This document shows positions 10,410 to 19,743 of a DNA stretch of 64,000 nucleotides, piece after piece. Within the stretch, counting starts at the first letter, position 1, and each line of letters starts with the position of its first letter. This DNA comes from Enterobacter sp. C2 (GTDB lineage: Bacteria > Pseudomonadota > Gammaproteobacteria > Enterobacterales > Enterobacteriaceae). Where the stretch lies: NCBI RefSeq assembly GCF_019880405.1, contig NZ_CP082269.1, forward strand, positions 186,001 to 250,000. The letters are read 5' to 3'. Position numbers and translations under genes: made by a program. A model generated the notes under the pieces. It was given only the letters and a program-made list of their open reading frames with translations. It had not been told where the DNA came from and did no database searches.

Positions 10410-11732
10410 TTACAGAGACTGGTTTTTGGTTTCGTGGGTCAGCACCAGCGCAATCAGCGTCAGGGTTGCCATGGCCGCCAGGTAGACGCCGACGTAGAAC
10501 AGGCCGTAGTTGGCGGTCAGCCAGGCGGCAATGTACGGTGCCACTGACGCACCCAGGATGGAGGAGACGTTATAGGAGAACGATGCCCCGGTATAGCGTA
10601 CTTCCGTCGGGAACAGCTCCGGCAGCAGCGCGCCCATCGGGCCAAAGGTCAGCCCCATCAGGCTCAGGCCGATCAGCAGATAGGCCATCACCAGCGCCTG
10701 GCTGCCTGAACCCAGCAGCGGCGGGAAGACAAACAGCGCAAAGATAATAATCAGCGAGGTGATGACGATCATGCTCTTGCGACGACCGTAGGCGTCCGCC
10801 AGCAGGCCAGCAATCGGTACCATCACGCCAAAGCCAATTACCGCCAGCATCAGCATCCACAGCACTTCGTTACGCGGTAATCCAAGGCCTACTGGCGCAG
10901 GTGCGGTGCTGTAGGTCATGGAGTAGACGGTCATAATGTAGAACAGCGTGTAGGTCGCCAGCATGATAAAGGTGCCCAGCACGGTGACGCGCATGTGCCT
11001 GGTCAGCAGCGTGCCCAGCGGGATCTTCACCTGCTTCTTGGCTGCGGCGACCTTAGCGAACACCGGCGACTCATGCAGGGAGACGCGGACATAGAGACCG
11101 ATCAGCACCAGCACGGCGGAGAAGATGAACGGCACGCGCCAGCCCCACTCCATAAACTGCTCGTCGGTCAGCAGCCATGACAGCAGCAGGAAGGTGCCGT
11201 TAGCAAAGAAGAAGCCGATAGGTGCGCCCAGCTGCGGGAAAGAGCCGTAGAGCGCACGCTTGCGGGGTGGGGCGTTCTCGGTTGCCAGCAGCGCCGCGCC
11301 GCCCCACTCACCGCCGAGACCCAGACCCTGACCAAAGCGCGCCAGCGCCAGCAGCAGCGGAGCAAAAATACCGATGGTGGCATAGCTCGGCAGCAGGCCG
11401 ATCAGTACGGTAGAGATACCCATCGTCAGCAGGGACGCCACCAGCGTGGCTTTACGCCCGACGCGATCGCCAAAGTGACCAAATACCGCAGAGCCGATCG
11501 GACGTGCCACGAAGGCGATAGCAAAGGTCGCCAGCGACTGTAGCGTGGCCGCCGTCGGGTCACCCTGCGGGAAGAAGATGTGCGGAAAAACGATGACCGC
11601 CGCGGTGGCGTAAATATAGAAGTCGAAAAACTCAATCGCCGTACCAATGAGCGAGGCGATGACAACTTTATTACGCGAGTTGACCGGGGGGCTTTCCTGT
11701 TCGTGATCGAGCGTTGTGGCGGTAGCTTGCAT
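10410..11732 (-). CDS. yhjE: MFS transporter YhjE (metabolite:H+ symporter subfamily)
   Basis: 440-residue inner-membrane carrier with 12 predicted helices, nearly collinear with E. coli YhjE. The signatures are EFFDFYIYATAAVIVFP in helix 1, the MFS loop motif GHFGDRVGRKATL between helices 2 and 3, and its repeat LADAYGRRKSM in the second half. The MHS subfamily includes ShiA, ProP and KgtP, so an organic acid or osmolyte is a plausible substrate, but none is established for YhjE. It is transcribed alone, between the orphan gene and yhjD. Confidence 0.95.
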   Translation of the reverse strand: MQATATTLDHEQESPPVNSRNKVVIASLIGTAIEFFDFYIYATAAVIVFPHIFFPQGDPTAATLQSLATFAIAFVARPIGSAVFGHFGDRVGRKATLVASLLTMGISTVLIGLLPSYATIGIFAPLLLALARFGQGLGLGGEWGGAALLATENAPPRKRALYGSFPQLGAPIGFFFANGTFLLLSWLLTDEQFMEWGWRVPFIFSAVLVLIGLYVRVSLHESPVFAKVAAAKKQVKIPLGTLLTRHMRVTVLGTFIMLATYTLFYIMTVYSMTYSTAPAPVGLGLPRNEVLWMLMLAVIGFGVMVPIAGLLADAYGRRKSMIVITSLIIIFALFVFPPLLGSGSQALVMAYLLIGLSLMGLTFGPMGALLPELFPTEVRYTGASFSYNVSSILGASVAPYIAAWLTANYGLFYVGVYLAAMATLTLIALVLTHETKNQSL

Positions 11733-11961
11733 AGAATTTTCTTATTTTTGGCGAACGAAGGGCCATATTACGCACAGCAAAAGCGACATTTCAATCTGTA
11801 ACAGGGCAGGCAGGCGGTGATAAAAACGGCAAAAAGTGAATAATTTTCGTGCCTGAGTTTTCGCATCTATGAAATGCTTCACAGAAATGAGATATCAGCA
11901 GATAAAACCAGTTATTGGTTAAATAAAAGTTACGGACTGGTTTTTAATGCTGAAATGATGA

Positions 11962-11997
11962 ATTGGGCTGAAACTTTGCTTTTTGATTCAGCCCAAT
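11962..11997 (-). terminator. Hairpin downstream of yhjD
   Basis: ATTGGGCTGAA at 11962-11972 and TTCAGCCCAAT at 11987-11997 form an 11-bp perfect stem with a 14-nt loop, 8 bp beyond the yhjD stop. A strong T-run is missing, so it is called with moderate confidence. The rest of the 272-bp yhjE-yhjD gap shows only the presumed yhjE promoter region. Confidence 0.5.
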
Positions 11998-12004
11998 AGT
12001 GGCG

Positions 12005-13045
12005 TTAGAGGCTCTCTTTGCCCGGCATTTTCACGTCATCTTTGTACTCTGCGGTGGCAATCCACGCCGCGCAGAACAGCGTCAGGCGGGCGAAGAAGTA
12101 GAAGAAGGCCATGATACCGAGCACCGAGCCAAACGCCGCGCCCGACGGGGAGGTCACCAGCGAAGGCAGGGTCCAGGTCATGATGATCTTAATCAATTCA
12201 AAGCCGACTGCCGCAATCAGCGTCCCGCGAATCAATGCCTTCTTGCGTGGACGATGACGCGGCAGGCGCCAGAAGATCCAGAAGAAGAGCAGGAAGTTAG
12301 CGCAGATAGAGATCGCAAGGCCAATCAACTGCCAGACCGGTTTAAGCCAGTCGATGTAGTCCAGATAGAGCGCAGAGATGATCATCTGCTGCGCCGCGCC
12401 GGCGATAGAGGTGATGGAGATAGTGATCACCAGCGCTATCAGCAGGCCAATCAGGGAGATAAAGTCGCGGAAATATTTTACCCAGATCTTCTCACTGTCC
12501 TGGGGCGTACGCTCCCACTCATCGCGGGACTGGGCGCGGATGGCCTCACGCAGGTTGCCCATCCAGTTGATGCCGGAGTAGAGCGCGACGGCGAAGCCTA
12601 CAATCCCGACGGTCGTGCGCTGCTCGACGGCGGTTTTTATCGTATTGCGCAGCGTATCAGCCAGGGTGCGGTCGCTGACGTTGAGCAGGATCTTGTTAAA
12701 GATATCCTGCAATAGCGTGGGATGGGAGACCAGGATGAAACCCGCTGCGGCAAACGACACCATCAGGATAGGGATCATCGACAGGAACGAGAAATAGGTA
12801 ATGGCCGCCCCAAACTGGTTGCCCATCCGGTCATTGAAGCGCTCGGTAGCGCGGATCAGGTGCGCTACCATCGGTCGACGCTGGATCTTCTCTGCCGCTT
12901 CGGTGACCGTCTCTACCACGCCCTCTGCTTTGCCGCTCAGCAACGGCTCTGACTCAGATTCGGGCTTATCTGTGGTATCGACCTTTTTAACAGGTTCGTA
13001 GTCCAGGTGCGGGACCGGTCGCTTGGCGCTATTTTCCGGGGTCAT
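12005..13045 (-). CDS. yhjD: YihY/BrkB-family inner-membrane protein YhjD
   Basis: 346-residue membrane protein with a hydrophilic N-terminal extension of about 75 residues and six hydrophobic segments. The conserved family core begins at RFNDRMGNQFGAAITYFSFLSMIP (about residues 89-112). In E. coli a point mutation in yhjD suppresses loss of Kdo-modified LPS, which links the family to lipid precursor transport, although the wild-type role is not settled. The slightly longer N-terminus than the E. coli protein (337 residues) lies in the variable extension. It is a single gene, with its terminator hairpin just downstream. Confidence 0.93.
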   Translation of the reverse strand: MTPENSAKRPVPHLDYEPVKKVDTTDKPESESEPLLSGKAEGVVETVTEAAEKIQRRPMVAHLIRATERFNDRMGNQFGAAITYFSFLSMIPILMVSFAAAGFILVSHPTLLQDIFNKILLNVSDRTLADTLRNTIKTAVEQRTTVGIVGFAVALYSGINWMGNLREAIRAQSRDEWERTPQDSEKIWVKYFRDFISLIGLLIALVITISITSIAGAAQQMIISALYLDYIDWLKPVWQLIGLAISICANFLLFFWIFWRLPRHRPRKKALIRGTLIAAVGFELIKIIMTWTLPSLVTSPSGAAFGSVLGIMAFFYFFARLTLFCAAWIATAEYKDDVKMPGKESL

Positions 13046-13103
13046 CGGTACGGCTTCCTTCTCTGCTTAGCGTGATGTACCGCAAATTATAGACCCTCAT
13101 CAC

Positions 13104-14012
13104 CTAAGCGGGTGAATCGACGTAATCCTTCAGGACGCTCGCCAGCCACTCCATAAACAGGTGCACCCGTCGGGAGAGGTTACGGCGATGGGGATAGATT
13201 AGCGAGACCGGCATGGGCCTGGCGCGGTACTGGGGCAGGATCTCTACCAGCGTGCCTTGGCGCAGGTCATCACGCACGCCGGTACGCGGCACCTGGATAA
13301 TCCCCAGTCCCGCCATGCACGCCGCATGATAGGTCTCGGTGCTGTTGACCGTCAGAATACCGCCGGTTTTGATCCATCGAGTGGTATTGTCCTGATAAAA
13401 TTCAAATCCCTGCGGCCGCGTGCCGAGATGGACGGCGTAGTGCACCACCGCATGGGAAGAGAGATCCTCCAGCGTTTCCGGGTAGCCAAAACGTTCCAGA
13501 TAGGCGGGGCTGGCACAGTTAACCATCGACAGCCTGCCCAGCGGGCGCGCGATCAGCCCGGAGTCTTTCAGCGTGCCAACGCGTACCACGCAGTCAAAGC
13601 CTTCGCGCACCACATCTACCAGTCGGTCGCTGCTGCTGAGCTCAATTTCAATGCCGGGATACTGCTGCACGAAAGCGGGCAGGCGCGGGATCACCAGATT
13701 ACGCGCCACCTCCACCGGCATGTCTACCCGTAACTTGCCGCTGACGCTGGTCGGATCGTGGATAAACAGGCCGTCCAGTTCATCGAGGTTAGAGAGCAGA
13801 TCCCTGGCGCGCTCGTAGTAGACCATACCGTCCTGGGTGAGCTGAACCCGGCGCGTGGTCCGGTGCAGCAGTTGGGTACCGAGATGGTTCTCCAGGCTTT
13901 GGATTTGACGCGAGACGCTGCCTTTCGGCACGCCAAGGGAGTCTGCGGCGCGAGAAAAGCTCGCCAGCTCCGCAACACGAACGAAAAGCTGCATTGCGTA
14001 AATTTTATCCAT
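13104..14012 (-). CDS. yhjC: LysR-family transcriptional regulator, YhjC-like
   Basis: 302-residue LysR-type regulator: a winged HTH (MQLFVRVAELASFSRAADSL through VSRQIQSLENHLG) and a periplasmic-binding-like effector domain. It occupies the yhjC position beside yhjD and resembles YhjC (MDKI start, TTRRVQLT, LARPLGRLSMVNCASP-like stretch), but with many substitutions, so orthology is probable rather than certain. The ATG at 14012 matches the YhjC start and has AGGTGG upstream; a GTG at 14021 is also in frame. It is divergent from a short-chain dehydrogenase gene 118 bp away, the usual arrangement for a LysR regulator and its target. Confidence 0.85.
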   Translation of the reverse strand: MDKIYAMQLFVRVAELASFSRAADSLGVPKGSVSRQIQSLENHLGTQLLHRTTRRVQLTQDGMVYYERARDLLSNLDELDGLFIHDPTSVSGKLRVDMPVEVARNLVIPRLPAFVQQYPGIEIELSSSDRLVDVVREGFDCVVRVGTLKDSGLIARPLGRLSMVNCASPAYLERFGYPETLEDLSSHAVVHYAVHLGTRPQGFEFYQDNTTRWIKTGGILTVNSTETYHAACMAGLGIIQVPRTGVRDDLRQGTLVEILPQYRARPMPVSLIYPHRRNLSRRVHLFMEWLASVLKDYVDSPA

Positions 14013-14130
14013 CCTTGCCACCTATTGTTGTCATCAATGAAACAGTGAAGCGTATTCAGTAGGCTTTATTGATTATCTACCACCTAATAAGCTCTTTCTC
14101 AATCACCCACCATCAGAAATGAGGTTTCTT

Positions 14131-14889
14131 ATGACGCATCGTATTGCTTTAGTGACCGGCGGCAGCCGTGGATTGGGAAAAAATGCCGCATTGAAGCTGG
14201 CCGAGAAGGGCGTAGACATTATCCTGACGTGGAATAGTCGTGAGGAGGATGCCCTTGACGTAGTACGTGAAATTGAGCTGAAAGGCGCGAAGGCCGTGGC
14301 GCTGCAGCTCGACGTTGGCGATAGCAGCAGCTTCGAAAACTTCACTCGCCAGGTACAGGATCAGCTAAAACAGACCTGGCAGCGTGACACCTTTGATTAT
14401 TTAATAAACAATGCCGGGATCGGTATAAATGCCGCCTTTGCGGAGACCACCGAAGCGCAGTTTGACCAGCTTGTGAACATCCATTTCAAGGGGCCGTTCT
14501 TCCTGACCCAACACCTGTTGCCGCTCATTAAAAACGGCGGGCGGATCCTGAACGTATCCAGCGGGCTGGCCCGCTTTGCGCTGCCGGGCTACGCTGCATA
14601 TGCAGCGATGAAAGGGGCGATGGAAGTGTTAACCCGTTACCAGGCGAAAGAGTTGGGGGCACGCGGGATCTCAGTGAATATCATTGCACCGGGGGCCATT
14701 GAAACCGATTTTGGTGGCGGCCGGGTACGTGATGACGAGCAGCTAAACCAGTTCGTCGCCGCGCAAACGGCGCTGGGCCGCACCGGATTACCGGACGATA
14801 TTGGCAACGCAATAGTGGGACTGTTAAGCGATGAGCTGGGGTGGATGAATGCCCAGCGCATCGAGGTGTCAGGCGGGATGTTCCTGTAA
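14131..14889 (+). CDS. Short-chain dehydrogenase/reductase (classical SDR)
   Basis: 252-residue NAD(P)-dependent oxidoreductase. The Rossmann motif TGGSRGLG is near residues 9-16, followed by the structural NNAG motif (LINNAGIG) and the catalytic Ser and YxxxK (NVSSGLARFALPGYAAYAAMK). The substrate cannot be read from sequence. I chose the ATG at 14131 because GAGG at 14122-14125 is then the ribosome binding site; the ATG at 14119 overlaps it. The divergent LysR gene probably controls it, and a REP-like element follows the stop codon. Confidence 0.9.
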   Translation: MTHRIALVTGGSRGLGKNAALKLAEKGVDIILTWNSREEDALDVVREIELKGAKAVALQLDVGDSSSFENFTRQVQDQLKQTWQRDTFDYLINNAGIGINAAFAETTEAQFDQLVNIHFKGPFFLTQHLLPLIKNGGRILNVSSGLARFALPGYAAYAAMKGAMEVLTRYQAKELGARGISVNIIAPGAIETDFGGGRVRDDEQLNQFVAAQTALGRTGLPDDIGNAIVGLLSDELGWMNAQRIEVSGGMFL

Positions 14890-14895
14890 GGGTAT

Positions 14896-14935
14896 AGCAT
14901 GCCGGGCAGCGCTCGCGCTTGCCCGGCCTACCGGG
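14896..14935. repeat. REP-like palindromic element
   Basis: ATGCCGGGCAGCGCTCGCGC followed by TTGCCCGGCCTACC: inverted arms GCCGGGCA/TGCCCGGC around a GC-rich loop. It resembles enterobacterial REP (PU) units and lies between the convergent SDR and ydeI-like genes. Confidence 0.75.
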
Positions 14936-14939
14936 TCAT

Positions 14940-15338
14940 TTACTCTTTTTGCAGGCGGTGCACTTTAATCTGAGCTGGCTTCTGTTTCTTATCCAGCGAG
15001 CCGCTAATGCCGACCAGCTGATCCGAATCGATCTCACGACCGTCAAAGACCGCCATTGGGATATAAACATCTACCTCACCGGTTTTATCGCGGAAGGTAT
15101 ACATATCATTGCCTTTTTTAGCGGTGAGGTGGCCACGCAGGGAGACGGAACCCCCGTCATGCATGTCCAGCGCCTGTTTAACGTTCATGGTGCGAGCATC
15201 TTCAATGCCGCGATAGCCGTCGTCGAGCTTATGCGGCGGCGGCGGTGCTTTATCCGTATTCAGTCCCGGTGTGTCTTCGGCCAGTGCCGGAAGGGTGAAT
15301 AAGGCGGCCACCGTGGCGGCAAGTAACATTTTCTTCAT
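14940..15338 (-). CDS. YdeI/YgiW-family periplasmic OB-fold protein
   Basis: 132-residue protein with a signal peptide (KKMLLAATVAALFTLPALA, cleavage after residue 20) and a bacterial OB-fold (BOF) domain. It aligns with E. coli YdeI through PPPPHKLDDGYRG, MHDGGSVSLRGHL, YTFRDKTGEVDV and VFDGREI. Family members (YdeI, YgiW/VisP) are linked to stress tolerance and envelope sensing; some bind small ligands. ydeI lies elsewhere in E. coli, so this could be a paralog or a relocated copy, and no symbol is given. AGGAGT precedes the ATG. It is convergent with the SDR gene. Confidence 0.85.
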   Translation of the reverse strand: MKKMLLAATVAALFTLPALAEDTPGLNTDKAPPPPHKLDDGYRGIEDARTMNVKQALDMHDGGSVSLRGHLTAKKGNDMYTFRDKTGEVDVYIPMAVFDGREIDSDQLVGISGSLDKKQKPAQIKVHRLQKE

Positions 15339-15564
15339 AGATACTCCTTTCGCATGTGCCTCAAATACCTCTGCACTAAGCCTGGCATAGGAAATTCCGC
15401 TCTGGATAAGGAATGCTCTGTTTTATTTCCCTTTCTCTTTTATTACCTGCATCACTGATATTTAATACAAAGTGGCTTATGATTTAACTCACTGGAATCT
15501 AAGAAAAATTAAGCTGCGTAGACGGCTGGCATTAACTTTCGTTAATTGTGGTTAAGGGAAAATA

Positions 15565-17163
15565 ATGACACACAGCACATCGCTCAGGAATCGCGAACAA
15601 TTTGAAACCTGCATCGGGATTATTCGCCAGGCTTCTATCGAAATTTTGTTATTGCTGGACGTTCGCGTAAGTGAAGGTAAGGATCCGCGCTGGTTTCTGG
15701 AGCAGCTGGAAAACGCCCGCCAGAGCCTTGGCGGCTGGGGCGCAGTGGCGCAGCGCCTGAAGCTCAACGATGCCGAGCTGACGCAGTTCACCATGCAGCT
15801 ACGCCATCTTCAACAGCTGGTTCCACAGTATGAAAGCGGACAGGACGTCAGTGAAAATCAGCTGATTGCCGCGCTGCGCTTTGTCGCCGCGCTGGAGCAC
15901 CTTCGTCTGCAGCAGCCTCTGCTGACCTATCCCACCTCAACGGAAACGGTCAACGGCGAAGCGCAGCTCAAGGGGCTGTCCCAGCTGCGCGCCCTGGAGC
16001 TAATGATTAGCGGGCTGGTTTATGCCGCCTGGCCGGATGGCGTCAAGCTACGTAACCACCTGAAAACCCAGTTTGGTCAGGATCGCGTGCGCCGCTGGTT
16101 AAAGCTGGGGGAGCGCAACGACGTGCTCAGCGGAATGCTGTTTAGCGAGCTGGCGTTGATGCTGGTGGATAAAAAAGAGTTTTCTCGCCACTACGCTTCG
16201 CTGTTTAACGACAGTTCGGTATTGACGCTATTTGCCGATCCGCGCAAGACTCTGCAAACCCTGCTCAATGATATTCGGCAGATCCGTAATACCCTTACCG
16301 CGCAGAAGCCACTCTCTGCCATCCAGCTGACTATGCTGGACACCTACTACCCGCAGATCGCCGCCCCGGTTCAGCGCGCCTTCAACGAGGGTCGCACCAC
16401 CGTTAATCCGGCCAGCCTGTTAACCACCGACGTTGACGAGCTGAACGCGTTTAAAGCGCGGACGGTTAAAAAGGCGGGCGCGGGAGGCGATATTTTCGAG
16501 GTAGGTGAAGATATCGAGCGACCCGAACGCCGTGCCGTTCGCTCACCGGAGCAGCGTATCCGTCTGGTCTCGGGCATTCTCTGGGGCGCGGTTGGCGTGA
16601 TGGTGCTGATGATCATTGTCGGAGGCTTTATGCTGATAAACAGCACCCCTCCCGCTCGCGCGGTAAGTGAGCCGCCCGCTCAGGCGCAGGTGCTGACCAA
16701 CACGCAAAATGAGCAAGACACGCCTACCTCACGGATGCAGCTGACCCGGATGGGCATCACGTGGGATGAGAGCAATCTTCGCTCGGCGATAGACCGCAAC
16801 GATACCCGCATCGCGCAGCTCTTTTTGAAAGGGGGGATGGACTGGAAGCTCTCCTGGACCGAGCAGGCGTTGTCGGCAGGCAATGATGAGGTGCTGACCC
16901 TGCTGCTGCGCTACCAGCGCCAGATGGTTGAGCCGCGCCCCTGCCGTCGCTTTACCGCGACGCTCAGTCACGCGATGCTAAACGGAGAAAAGCTTACCGG
17001 GCAGCGAAAAGATTACCTGCGCGCCTTCTGTACCCGTTCTGCCGTGGTAGAGCGCCAGCGCTACGAAACCGAGCAGGCAAAGATCCGTAATAAAGCGCAG
17101 CCTGATGAGAGCACCCGCCAGTGGCTGGCGATCCAGACTGCGATCTATAACGTTATCCGCTAA
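15565..17163 (+). CDS. HEPN-type membrane protein with C-terminal ankyrin-like repeats (STY4199-like)
   Basis: 532-residue protein of the kind I recall being named STY4199-family HEPN-domain protein in enterobacteria. Residues 1-330 are predicted soluble and alpha-helical; an RFVAALEH stretch near residues 110-117 fits the loose R-x(4-6)-H HEPN motif, but this is weak evidence of nuclease activity. One strong transmembrane helix lies at about 336-360. After it, residues 402-455 form two ankyrin-like units (NLRSAIDRNDTRIAQLFLKG and EQALSAGNDEVLTLLLRY). It is not in E. coli K-12 at this site, where yhjB sits beside treF. The function is unknown; a role in stress or defence is only speculation. 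Confidence 0.72.
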   Translation: MTHSTSLRNREQFETCIGIIRQASIEILLLLDVRVSEGKDPRWFLEQLENARQSLGGWGAVAQRLKLNDAELTQFTMQLRHLQQLVPQYESGQDVSENQLIAALRFVAALEHLRLQQPLLTYPTSTETVNGEAQLKGLSQLRALELMISGLVYAAWPDGVKLRNHLKTQFGQDRVRRWLKLGERNDVLSGMLFSELALMLVDKKEFSRHYASLFNDSSVLTLFADPRKTLQTLLNDIRQIRNTLTAQKPLSAIQLTMLDTYYPQIAAPVQRAFNEGRTTVNPASLLTTDVDELNAFKARTVKKAGAGGDIFEVGEDIERPERRAVRSPEQRIRLVSGILWGAVGVMVLMIIVGGFMLINSTPPARAVSEPPAQAQVLTNTQNEQDTPTSRMQLTRMGITWDESNLRSAIDRNDTRIAQLFLKGGMDWKLSWTEQALSAGNDEVLTLLLRYQRQMVEPRPCRRFTATLSHAMLNGEKLTGQRKDYLRAFCTRSAVVERQRYETEQAKIRNKAQPDESTRQWLAIQTAIYNVIR

Positions 17164-17169
17164 TACGCT

Positions 17170-17197
17170 ATTTGCTGATAAATTATTTGCTGATAAA
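17170..17197. repeat. Short tandem repeat between the HEPN gene and treF
   Basis: ATTTGCTGATAAA occurs at 17170-17182 and again at 17185-17197, just after the stop codon of the HEPN gene. The first unit partly encloses stop codons in several frames. No role is apparent. Confidence 0.6.
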
Positions 17198-17206
17198 CAG
17201 GGGGCG

Positions 17207-18856
17207 CTACGGCTCCCCGTACAGTCCAATCAGACGGCGTATTACGCCGTTACTCCAGCCAAAGCCGTCCTGCAACGGATACTCACCGCCGCCACCCTCG
17301 CGTGGCGTGCCGCTGGCGATATGATACTTCTCGATCAGTTTGTGGTGCTGCTGATAGAAGCCGTTAACGGTATTGAGCCAGCTATGAGCAATCTGATCCC
17401 CAAGCTCATCGTTGCCGTAGAGCTTAAAGCCCTGAATGGCCATCCACTGCAGCGGTGCCCAGCCGTTGGGTTTATCCCACTGCTCGCCGGTCTCATACTC
17501 CGTAGCCATCATACCGCCTGGAGTCAGCAGACGTTCGCGCACCGCAACGGCTATCCGATCGGCCTGCTCATGGGTGACCATCCCGACGTAGAGCGGCACG
17601 ATACTCGCTGCCGAGAACAGCGCCTGCTCGCCACGTCGCCAGTCATAGTCGCGATAGCAGCCTTTCTCTTCGTCCCACAGGTAACGGTTCACCGCCGCCC
17701 GACGATCGCTGGCGCGCTGGCGGAACATAGCCTCGCCCTCACGGTCGCCTTTCAGCCCGGAGAGGTTAGCAATAGTGCTCTCGAGCTTGAACAGGAAGGC
17801 GTTCAGATCGATAGGGATAAACTGCGTGGTGCGGATACTGGCCAGACGCTGGGTATCGCGCAGCCAGCGGGAGGAGTAGTCCCAGCCGGATTCCGCCCCT
17901 GCGCGCAGATCGCGGTAGACCTCACTTGGTGGACGTCCCGAGTGCTTCGCCGTTTCCACGTCTTCGATCCAGGATTCATCCCGGGGCGTATCACGATCGT
18001 CCCAGTAGCGGTTGAGCAGGGAGCCGTCGGGCATGCGAACCGCATGGCGGTAGGCCTGATTGAGGTTCAGCGATTCAGAACCGTCCATCCAGAAGGCGTA
18101 CTCCATCAGCAGGTGCTCATAGTAGCGTTTCGCCCCGCGCACACCGTCCTCTTCAAACAGCTCCACCATCAGCGCAAACACCGGTGGCTGGGAGCGGCTG
18201 AGGTAGTAGGTACGGTTGCCGTTCGGGATGTGGCCATAATTCTCAATCATCCACGCAAAGTTATCCGCCATACACTTCAGCAGATCGTTTCGGCCACTTT
18301 CGGCCAGCCCCAGCATGGTAAAGTAGGAGTCCCAATAGTAGGTTTCGCTAAACCGGCCGCCGGGCACGATATAGGCCTGCGGCAGCGCCAGCAGCGACGA
18401 CCAGGGAATGTGATCCTGCGGCTCGCGGGTCAGCACCGGCCACAGCTGGTCGATGTGCTCTTTCAATGAGTTTTCTGGATTAGAGACATACTGGCTATCC
18501 ATCTGCTGCGGCAGCCAGAAGTGTCGTGTAATAAACAGGCGCAGGTCAAAGTCAGGCCTGCGTTTGATACGACGATAGCGGATCAGGATATCCAGCGGAT
18601 CCATTCTTGGCGCACAGTCAGGAAAGGTTTTGCTGTCGGCAAAGAGACCCGATGACTGTACCTGCTCAAACAGTTCCAGATAGCGATCGGCAGGGGTCAG
18701 CGCGTCAGAGGCGGGCATCCCCTCGATCATCTCCGGTTCCGGTTCCGCCTCGATCATTTCATCCAGTTTTAATTCGCGCGGATCGGTCTCGTAACAGATC
18801 TTTTCATCGATCTCGAACTCAACAGAATCAGCAAACTTAATTTTCTGGTTGAACAT
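17207..18856 (-). CDS. treF: Cytoplasmic trehalase TreF
   Basis: 549-residue glycoside hydrolase family 37 enzyme that splits trehalose into two glucose molecules in the cytoplasm. Both trehalase signatures are present: [14 protein letters not shown] (about residues 177-190) and [10 protein letters not shown] (about 459-468), as is the glycine-rich [15 protein letters not shown] near the C-terminus, which contributes a catalytic glutamate. There is no signal peptide, which distinguishes it from periplasmic TreA. The length matches E. coli TreF, which is induced by osmotic stress and partly by RpoS. The acidic N-terminus ([14 protein letters not shown]) is typical of the cytoplasmic form. Confidence 0.97.
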   Translation of the reverse strand: MFNQKIKFADSVEFEIDEKICYETDPRELKLDEMIEAEPEPEMIEGMPASDALTPADRYLELFEQVQSSGLFADSKTFPDCAPRMDPLDILIRYRRIKRRPDFDLRLFITRHFWLPQQMDSQYVSNPENSLKEHIDQLWPVLTREPQDHIPWSSLLALPQAYIVPGGRFSETYYWDSYFTMLGLAESGRNDLLKCMADNFAWMIENYGHIPNGNRTYYLSRSQPPVFALMVELFEEDGVRGAKRYYEHLLMEYAFWMDGSESLNLNQAYRHAVRMPDGSLLNRYWDDRDTPRDESWIEDVETAKHSGRPPSEVYRDLRAGAESGWDYSSRWLRDTQRLASIRTTQFIPIDLNAFLFKLESTIANLSGLKGDREGEAMFRQRASDRRAAVNRYLWDEEKGCYRDYDWRRGEQALFSAASIVPLYVGMVTHEQADRIAVAVRERLLTPGGMMATEYETGEQWDKPNGWAPLQWMAIQGFKLYGNDELGDQIAHSWLNTVNGFYQQHHKLIEKYHIASGTPREGGGGEYPLQDGFGWSNGVIRRLIGLYGEP

Positions 18857-19092
18857 AGCTGTGGCGACCTCCGGATGGCGTCGTAAAAAATGGCGGGTAT
18901 TTTCCCGGTAATTATTTAAGTCTAAAGTTTAGACATTTGATATGAGTATTGAAGCGCAAAGTGTGCGCAAGATCACAATTACAAGCGGAAGTTTGTAAAG
19001 AGATATAAGGTAACCTTTTGTTTTTAAACATAAAATTGTGACATTGCAGTCTGACTAAACAGACTGCATTTTCAGAGCATTCAAGATAACGT

Positions 19093-19530
19093 TTAGCCGC
19101 TAAATGGTTTTACCACCGCTAAAGCCACAACGACGATAACGGCCACCACGGTGAGCCAGGCAGCGTTGCGTGCCAGGAGAGACACGGTAGAAGTTTCACC
19201 GGTTGCCAGTCTGCGCAGCGACCCCGACAGGATGCCGTGCACCGCCGAGAGGAACACCAGTACCGCCAGCTTAATGCCCAGCCACAGCGGCAGCAGCCAG
19301 TCACCCTTTAACATTAGGGCGATACCCAAAGCCCACAGCAAAATCATGGCTGGTGATGTGACGAACCGGTTCCAGCGGCGCACATACTCTAACAGGGGGT
19401 TGCTCTCCCCTTTTGCTACCGCGCTGCGGCTCTGTGACCATGCCGCAACGATCGCTGCCATCATAAAAATGCCGCCCAGCCAAATCACGCCTGTCATGAT
19501 ATGTAAGGCGTCTAACCAACGATAGTCCAT
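19093..19530 (-). CDS. CopD-like four-helix membrane protein
   Basis: 145-residue inner-membrane protein with four hydrophobic helices. LHIMTGVIWLGG near the N-terminus and HGILSGSLRRL in the third loop place conserved histidines as in CopD/YebZ-type copper or haem-binding membrane domains. The start at 19530 (MDYRWLDALH) has GGGGAAAG upstream; an in-frame ATG at 19590 would add 20 polar residues with no support. It lies between treF and gor and belongs to neither pathway. Copper handling is a family guess, not shown here. Confidence 0.75.
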   Translation of the reverse strand: MDYRWLDALHIMTGVIWLGGIFMMAAIVAAWSQSRSAVAKGESNPLLEYVRRWNRFVTSPAMILLWALGIALMLKGDWLLPLWLGIKLAVLVFLSAVHGILSGSLRRLATGETSTVSLLARNAAWLTVVAVIVVVALAVVKPFSG

Positions 19531-19644
19531 CGCTTTCCCCTGAGCTGTAATCTTATTGTTGTAACTGAGAATGGTTGTAACTGAGATCATACTCCGGGCC
19601 AGGGGAGCAAGAAAGGGGTTTCAGCAGCTTACGCACTGAAACAA

Positions 19645-19727
19645 CGTAGGCTGGGTAAGGCTTTAGCCACCACCCGGCAATACGAACGAGGCCTGATAGC
19701 ATTATGCTTATCAGGCCTACGATCCCA
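19645..19727. repeat. REP/BIME-like element downstream of gor
   Basis: GTAGGCTGGGTAAGGC starts a first imperfect unit, followed by AGGCCTGATAGCATTATGC and CTTATCAGGCCTAC, whose arms GGCCTGATA/TATCAGGCC are inverted. This is the usual composition of intergenic enterobacterial palindromic repeats, here between gor and the CopD-like gene. Confidence 0.7.
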
Positions 19728-19743
19728 GCGCTTTTAAAGACAC

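Noticed and set aside
17105-18469. 454-codon plus-strand frame opposite treF
   Set aside because: treF on the other strand is a clear full-length trehalase; the plus frame is a GC-rich shadow without recognisable domains.
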